A DNA stretch of 9,986 nucleotides from positions 1 to 9,986 of the forward strand of contig JAGHBR010000083.1 in assembly GCA_021160885.1 (NCBI GenBank), written 5' to 3'. Both the position numbers and the translations under genes were made by a program. Under the pieces are notes generated by a model. It had not been told where the DNA came from. It did no database searches and saw only the letters and a program-made list of their open reading frames with translations. This document shows positions 7,489 to 9,986 of this stretch, piece after piece. The stretch is from Caldisericaceae bacterium. GTDB lineage: Bacteria; Calditrichota; Calditrichia; Calditrichales; Calditrichaceae. Position 1 is the stretch's first letter. Every line of letters starts with the position of its first letter.

Positions 7489-7633
7489 AATTTAAGAAGG
7501 ATTGGAATTCATTCCAAAAATAGCCATCTTGGCCCTGTTATTACAATAAGTGGCCTCCGAAACACATGAAAATTTTGGAGATACGATTCGCTAACCAGCT
7601 AACAAAATTTTCTGTGCCAATCCTTTTCAAATG
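7489..7633. repeat. Nested inverted repeats upstream of mutM (about 145 bp)
   Basis: The 17-base ends (7489-7505 and 7617-7633) are inverted copies matching at 14 of 17 positions, including an unbroken AAGGATTGG/CCAATCCTT. Inside are GAAAATTTTG (7568-7577) with CAAAATTTTC (7603-7612), and a small hairpin TTGGAA-TTCA-TTCCAA (7502-7517). GGCC copies near 7531 and 7552 flank a pairable TTAT/ATAA core. No target duplication is evident and no coding sequence is inside. It could be a MITE-like remnant or a structured mutM leader. The sequence alone does not decide between these. Confidence 0.5.
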
Positions 7634-7679
7634 TTTCCAATAAAAACAAGGTAACTGCTAAATTATTGACGGTTTGAAA

Positions 7680-7772
7680 CCTTTAAAAAAATAGGGGATT
7701 CTCCAAACCTGTCAACTTAGAGGTTCCCGCTTTCGCGGGAATGACATTTTTATTGATTTTTTTAGAAGTTTC
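7680..7772. repeat. Dispersed intergenic repeat, copy 2 (short form)
   Basis: This is the partner of the element at 1-128. It shares the 20-base core (7695-7714), the outer flank beginning at 7680, the central TTAGAG.T.CCCGC block (7717-7730) and the far end TGATTTTTT..AAGTTTC. Here the central part is a clean hairpin: TTCCCGC (7724-7730) pairs with GCGGGAA (7735-7741), giving a GAAA loop when read on the minus strand. It lies 8 bases past the stop of the deacetylase reading frame. Both copies therefore sit downstream of minus-strand genes in the same orientation. Confidence 0.75.
7724..7741. repeat. GC-rich hairpin in dispersed repeat copy 2
   Basis: A 7-bp perfect stem with a 4-base loop, GAAA (GNRA type) on the minus strand and TTTC on the plus strand. 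T-runs follow on the plus-strand side (7746-7763) and not on the minus-strand side. It is therefore not a standard terminator for the minus-strand deacetylase gene, although it could still protect or end its transcript. Confidence 0.6.
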
Positions 7773-7779
7773 AGATTAC

Positions 7780-8355
7780 TCAAGGCAGATGCCGGGCATT
7801 TAATAACTTACTGACGGTCACAAAGCGATAACCGCGATGGCGTAAAGAATCAATCAGCGCCGGCAGCATTAAATAAGCAAAATCGTTCTGGCGTTCAGTA
7901 GCAATGTGCATTAAAATAATACGACCATTCAGTCCGTGTTCTTCTTCCAGTTTTAAAAAATGTTGCAAAATTTGGTTGCTGCTACGGTACAGTGTATTGG
8001 TGGTGTCATTAACCCAATCCAGAGCATCACACTTTGGCGACCAGCCAATGTGCTTAAAGCCGGCTTCTGCCGCCCAGCGTAAAATTTGTCGATTGTATTC
8101 CCCAAACGGCGCACGCCAGTAAGGCGCCATGTGCCGGCCGGTTAGCTGTTGGAACAGACTGTCGGTTTTTGTTAACTGATTAATAACATGTTCCCGGCTG
8201 GTATTTTTTCCAAGTTGATGCAAATGATTTGCGGCATAAGTGGTAAAATGTGGATGGTTAAAGGTGTGGTTGCCTATTTCATGTCCATCGCTTAACATTT
8301 GCTGTATCAATTGCGGGTAGCGCTTTAAAAAGGCACCGGTTAAAATAAGGTGCAA
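7780..8355 (-). pseudogene. Polysaccharide deacetylase, C-terminal part (frameshifted)
   Basis: This is the catalytic remainder of the NodB-type deacetylase whose N-terminal part is at 8340-9062. The open frame can be read from a TTG at 8355, but no convincing independent start or ribosome site is seen, and genuine homology begins at LTGAF near 8343. Visible NodB motifs, numbered from the TTG, are HTFNH (H30 and H34, metal ligands), RAPFG (R81), D110-x-x-D113-W114, and LMH with H150. The TFDAG motif carrying the catalytic Asp is in the other fragment, so this piece alone should not be active. With one base restored near 8342-8345 the whole protein would be 427 residues. NodB enzymes remove N- or O-acetyl groups from cell-wall or exopolysaccharides. 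Translation by slippage, or a sequencing error, remains possible. Confidence 0.75.
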
Positions 8356-8368
8356 TGCAGTTTTTTTT
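8340..8368 (-). other. Frameshift site in the deacetylase gene
   Basis: On the minus strand the first frame reads LHCTLF then TAA. Adding one T to the four-T run (8345-8342) gives LHCTLFLTGAF, the sequence expected for the family, and joins the two frames. Slipping one base back at the TTT codon gives the same protein. An A8 run (8368-8361, codons CAA AAA AAA C) lies 15 bases upstream. A one-base A insertion or -1 slip there also joins the frames, but gives the less family-like KKTALHLILTG. Confidence 0.75.
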
Positions 8369-9062
8369 GACGCAAAATGCTTAATAACGTATCAGCACCT
8401 TTGTTGCTGGAACCGGCGTCAAAAGTCAAGGCCACAAGTTTTTCCTGAACCGGCACCATGCTTACCGGTCGGGCTAAAAATTCTAAGCGGGCCGAACGGT
8501 ATGAAATATTCAGCGAATCAATTAATTGTGTGTTGCCATTTGCCTTATGTGCCCAGAGAACAAAATGATTTTCTCCATAAATCAGAGGCACGTTAGTAAA
8601 ATTTAAATAGCCATTGCGAACGTTGCTGAATTGAACCAAATTTCCGTTTTGCCATAGTGAAACGCTAATCTGTCCGGATGCAGCCACGGCAAAGCTGATC
8701 TGGTTTTGCACCGGACGAAAAACCGAATCGATTTTAAACCAGGCAGAGTCCTTTTGACTGACAGGAGCCGGGGCAGGAATTTTTGATTTCAAATCTGAAA
8801 GCTGATGGGAAAAATAGAAAAACAAAATCAGGTTACTCAATAAAATCAGTACAATCAACGCAATTGTCGTTAAATGTGGAATCGCTTTAAATTTTGTAGA
8901 AACTTGCTTTGTTTTCCAACGTAAGTAGCACCAGTATCCGCAAAACAGATGGTGCTCAATATGTTGTTGGCATTCTGTGCAGATAGGGGCATGGCAATAG
9001 TAACACCTTCGGCTGGTCAAGCGTTGGGGATGATTTTTACAAGCTTGTTTGATGCGCGCCAT
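8340..9062 (-). pseudogene. B-box zinc-finger/membrane-anchored polysaccharide deacetylase, N-terminal part
   Basis: The first frame of the broken gene has 240 residues. Residues 8-45 hold C8, H11, C20, C23, C28, C31, candidate histidines 34-38, and C41/C45. This resembles the small B-box-like zinc-binding segments found before membrane helices in some bacterial proteins. One membrane helix follows (about 64-85). An Ig-like beta domain covers about 105-190. The start of the NodB fold is at 207-240, with TFDAG (213-217). D215 is the expected catalytic base, and the usual second Asp, a metal ligand, is Ala216. The frame stops at TAA (8342-8340) just where family members read TFFLTG. The start has AAGGA 6 bases before the ATG. 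It lies 19 bases after rmlB and probably shares its transcript, which fits a role in surface polysaccharide modification. That role is inferred. Confidence 0.75.
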
Positions 9063-9081
9063 GCCCTATCCTTCTCTGTCA

Positions 9082-9984
9082 TTAGCGCTGGGCGTAATGT
9101 TTTTCGTAAAAGCGTTTATACTCTTCCTGTTTTTCTTTGATGCGCCGCCACCAGGTTTCATTTTCCACGTACCAGTCAATGGTGTGCTTTAATCCTTCAT
9201 CCAGGTTCCACTTCGGTTCCCAGCCCAGAGCCCGAATTTTGCTTGTATCCACCGAGTACCTGCGGTCATGTCCAGGACGATCAGCAACAGGCTTGATTAA
9301 CGATTTAGGCTTGCCCAGGTAATCCAGAATGAAATTTGTAATGTAGATATTTTCACGTTCATTGCCGCCACCAATATTGTAAATTTCACCCAATTCGCCT
9401 TTGTGCAACACCAGATCGATTGCAGCGCAGTTGTCTTCCACGTAAATCCAGTCACGCACATTTTTCCCATCGCCGTAAAGTGGCAGCGGTTGGTCGTCAA
9501 TCGCATTGGTCACAAAAAGCGGTATCAACTTTTCAGGGTACTGGTAAGGGCCATAATTATTGGAGCTACGCGTAATCAATACCGGCAACCCATAAGTCTT
9601 AAAATAGGAACGTACAAGCAAATCACCGCCAGCCTTACTGGCTGAATACGGACTATTGGGCATTAAAGGATCGCTTTCTTTAAAAGAACCGTTTTCGATA
9701 GAACCGTACACTTCATCGGTAGAAATGTGTAAAAAACGTTCGATGCCATATTTTTTAGCAGCTTCCAACAATACAAAAGTCCCCTTTACATCGGTTTCAA
9801 TAAAAGATCCAGCCTCGTGAATCGAGCGATCGACATGGGTTTCTGCAGCAAAATTGACCACTGCATCTACGTTGCTCATCAGGTTGTCCACCACGATTTC
9901 ATCGCAAATATTCCCATGATAAAAAAGGTACCTGGGATCTTTTTCCAGATCGGCTAAATTTTCCCGATTGCCTGCATAGGTTAA
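9082..9984 (-). CDS. rmlB: dTDP-glucose 4,6-dehydratase RmlB, 5' end outside window
   Basis: RmlB converts dTDP-glucose to dTDP-4-keto-6-deoxyglucose in the cytoplasm, the second step to dTDP-rhamnose and other deoxysugars of surface polysaccharides. The visible 300 residues begin LTYAGNRENL. About 30-40 N-terminal residues, with the GxxGFIG nucleotide-binding loop, lie beyond base 9986. NFAAETHVDRS (44-54), the catalytic STDE (T89, D90, E91 within STDEVYGS), the Y113-x3-K117 pair (YSASK) and RSSNNYGPYQYPEKLIP are all intact, and together they separate RmlB from other extended short-chain dehydrogenases. A GTG at 9894 is internal and is not the start. The deacetylase gene follows after 19 bases, so the two are likely co-transcribed. 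rmlA, rmlC and rmlD are not in view. Confidence 0.95.
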   Translation of the reverse strand, partial: LTYAGNRENLADLEKDPRYLFYHGNICDEIVVDNLMSNVDAVVNFAAETHVDRSIHEAGSFIETDVKGTFVLLEAAKKYGIERFLHISTDEVYGSIENGSFKESDPLMPNSPYSASKAGGDLLVRSYFKTYGLPVLITRSSNNYGPYQYPEKLIPLFVTNAIDDQPLPLYGDGKNVRDWIYVEDNCAAIDLVLHKGELGEIYNIGGGNERENIYITNFILDYLGKPKSLIKPVADRPGHDRRYSVDTSKIRALGWEPKWNLDEGLKHTIDWYVENETWWRRIKEKQEEYKRFYEKHYAQR

Positions 9985-9986
9985 AG

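Larger units (their letters stand above)
7457..7779. other. 323-bp intergenic region between deacetylase and mutM
   Basis: No coding sequence is visible here. The stretch holds the nested inverted repeat (7489-7633) and copy 2 of the dispersed repeat (7680-7772). On the minus strand TTGTAA and TATTTT with an 18-base spacer lie inside the inverted repeat (about 7545-7516), a weak promoter candidate for mutM. No known riboswitch class, including SAM riboswitches, could be recognised in the mutM leader. Confidence 0.5.

Noticed and set aside
7457..7680. Possible SAM riboswitch ahead of the unit containing a SAM hydrolase
   Set aside because: No recognisable SAM-I, SAM-II or related core was found. 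The structure seen is simple inverted symmetry.
7724..7741. Hairpin as the intrinsic terminator of the deacetylase gene
   Set aside because: The T-run is on the plus-strand side only, and the hairpin belongs to a dispersed repeat.
9892..9894. GTG at 9894 as the rmlB start
   Set aside because: The frame continues upstream to the window edge with clear RmlB sequence (LTYAGNRENL...), so the gene is simply cut by the window.

Overview
This AT-rich window (roughly 40% G+C by eye) is bacterial chromosome in which every credible gene lies on the minus strand. The cleaved signal peptide ending in LLLAQ, the 16-residue surface-repeat protein, the large membrane-bound VWA protein and the coupled housekeeping genes suggest a Gram-negative member of the Fibrobacterota-Chlorobiota-Bacteroidota-like group, possibly Calditrichota. 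That assignment is inference. There is no rRNA, tRNA, CRISPR array, transposase or phage gene.

Reading along the minus strand, from high to low coordinates, the window opens inside rmlB (dTDP-glucose 4,6-dehydratase), whose N-terminus lies beyond the edge. Nineteen bases later comes a membrane-anchored polysaccharide deacetylase with a B-box-like zinc-binding N-terminus. It is broken into two overlapping frames by a single-base shift near 8342. A roughly 320-bp intergenic region (7457-7779) follows. It holds one copy of a dispersed ~95-130 bp repeat and a separate nested inverted repeat just upstream of mutM.

Next is a tight four-gene unit: mutM (fpg), a SAM hydrolase/SAM hydroxide adenosyltransferase (DUF62), a YbbR-domain protein and tsaD. 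Its junctions are ATGA, TGA|ATG and ATGA. The unit combines oxidised-guanine repair, SAM turnover, a cell-envelope YbbR protein and the t6A tRNA-modification enzyme. It appears to end at an A/T-rich hairpin (3765-3796). A good sigma70-type promoter (3724-3751) then leads into a gene for a 706-residue membrane protein with an intact MIDAS-containing VWA domain.

Last is a secreted protein of 368 residues built from about 14 repeats of a 15-16-residue Gly/Ala-rich unit, resembling the LA_2272 surface-repeat family. Downstream of it, at the window edge, is the second copy of the dispersed repeat.

The best candidates for something new are the intergenic repeat family found 3' of two unrelated genes, the frameshifted zinc-finger/NodB deacetylase with a TFDAG motif, and the 16-residue repeat protein. 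No complete new defence or mobile system is visible.
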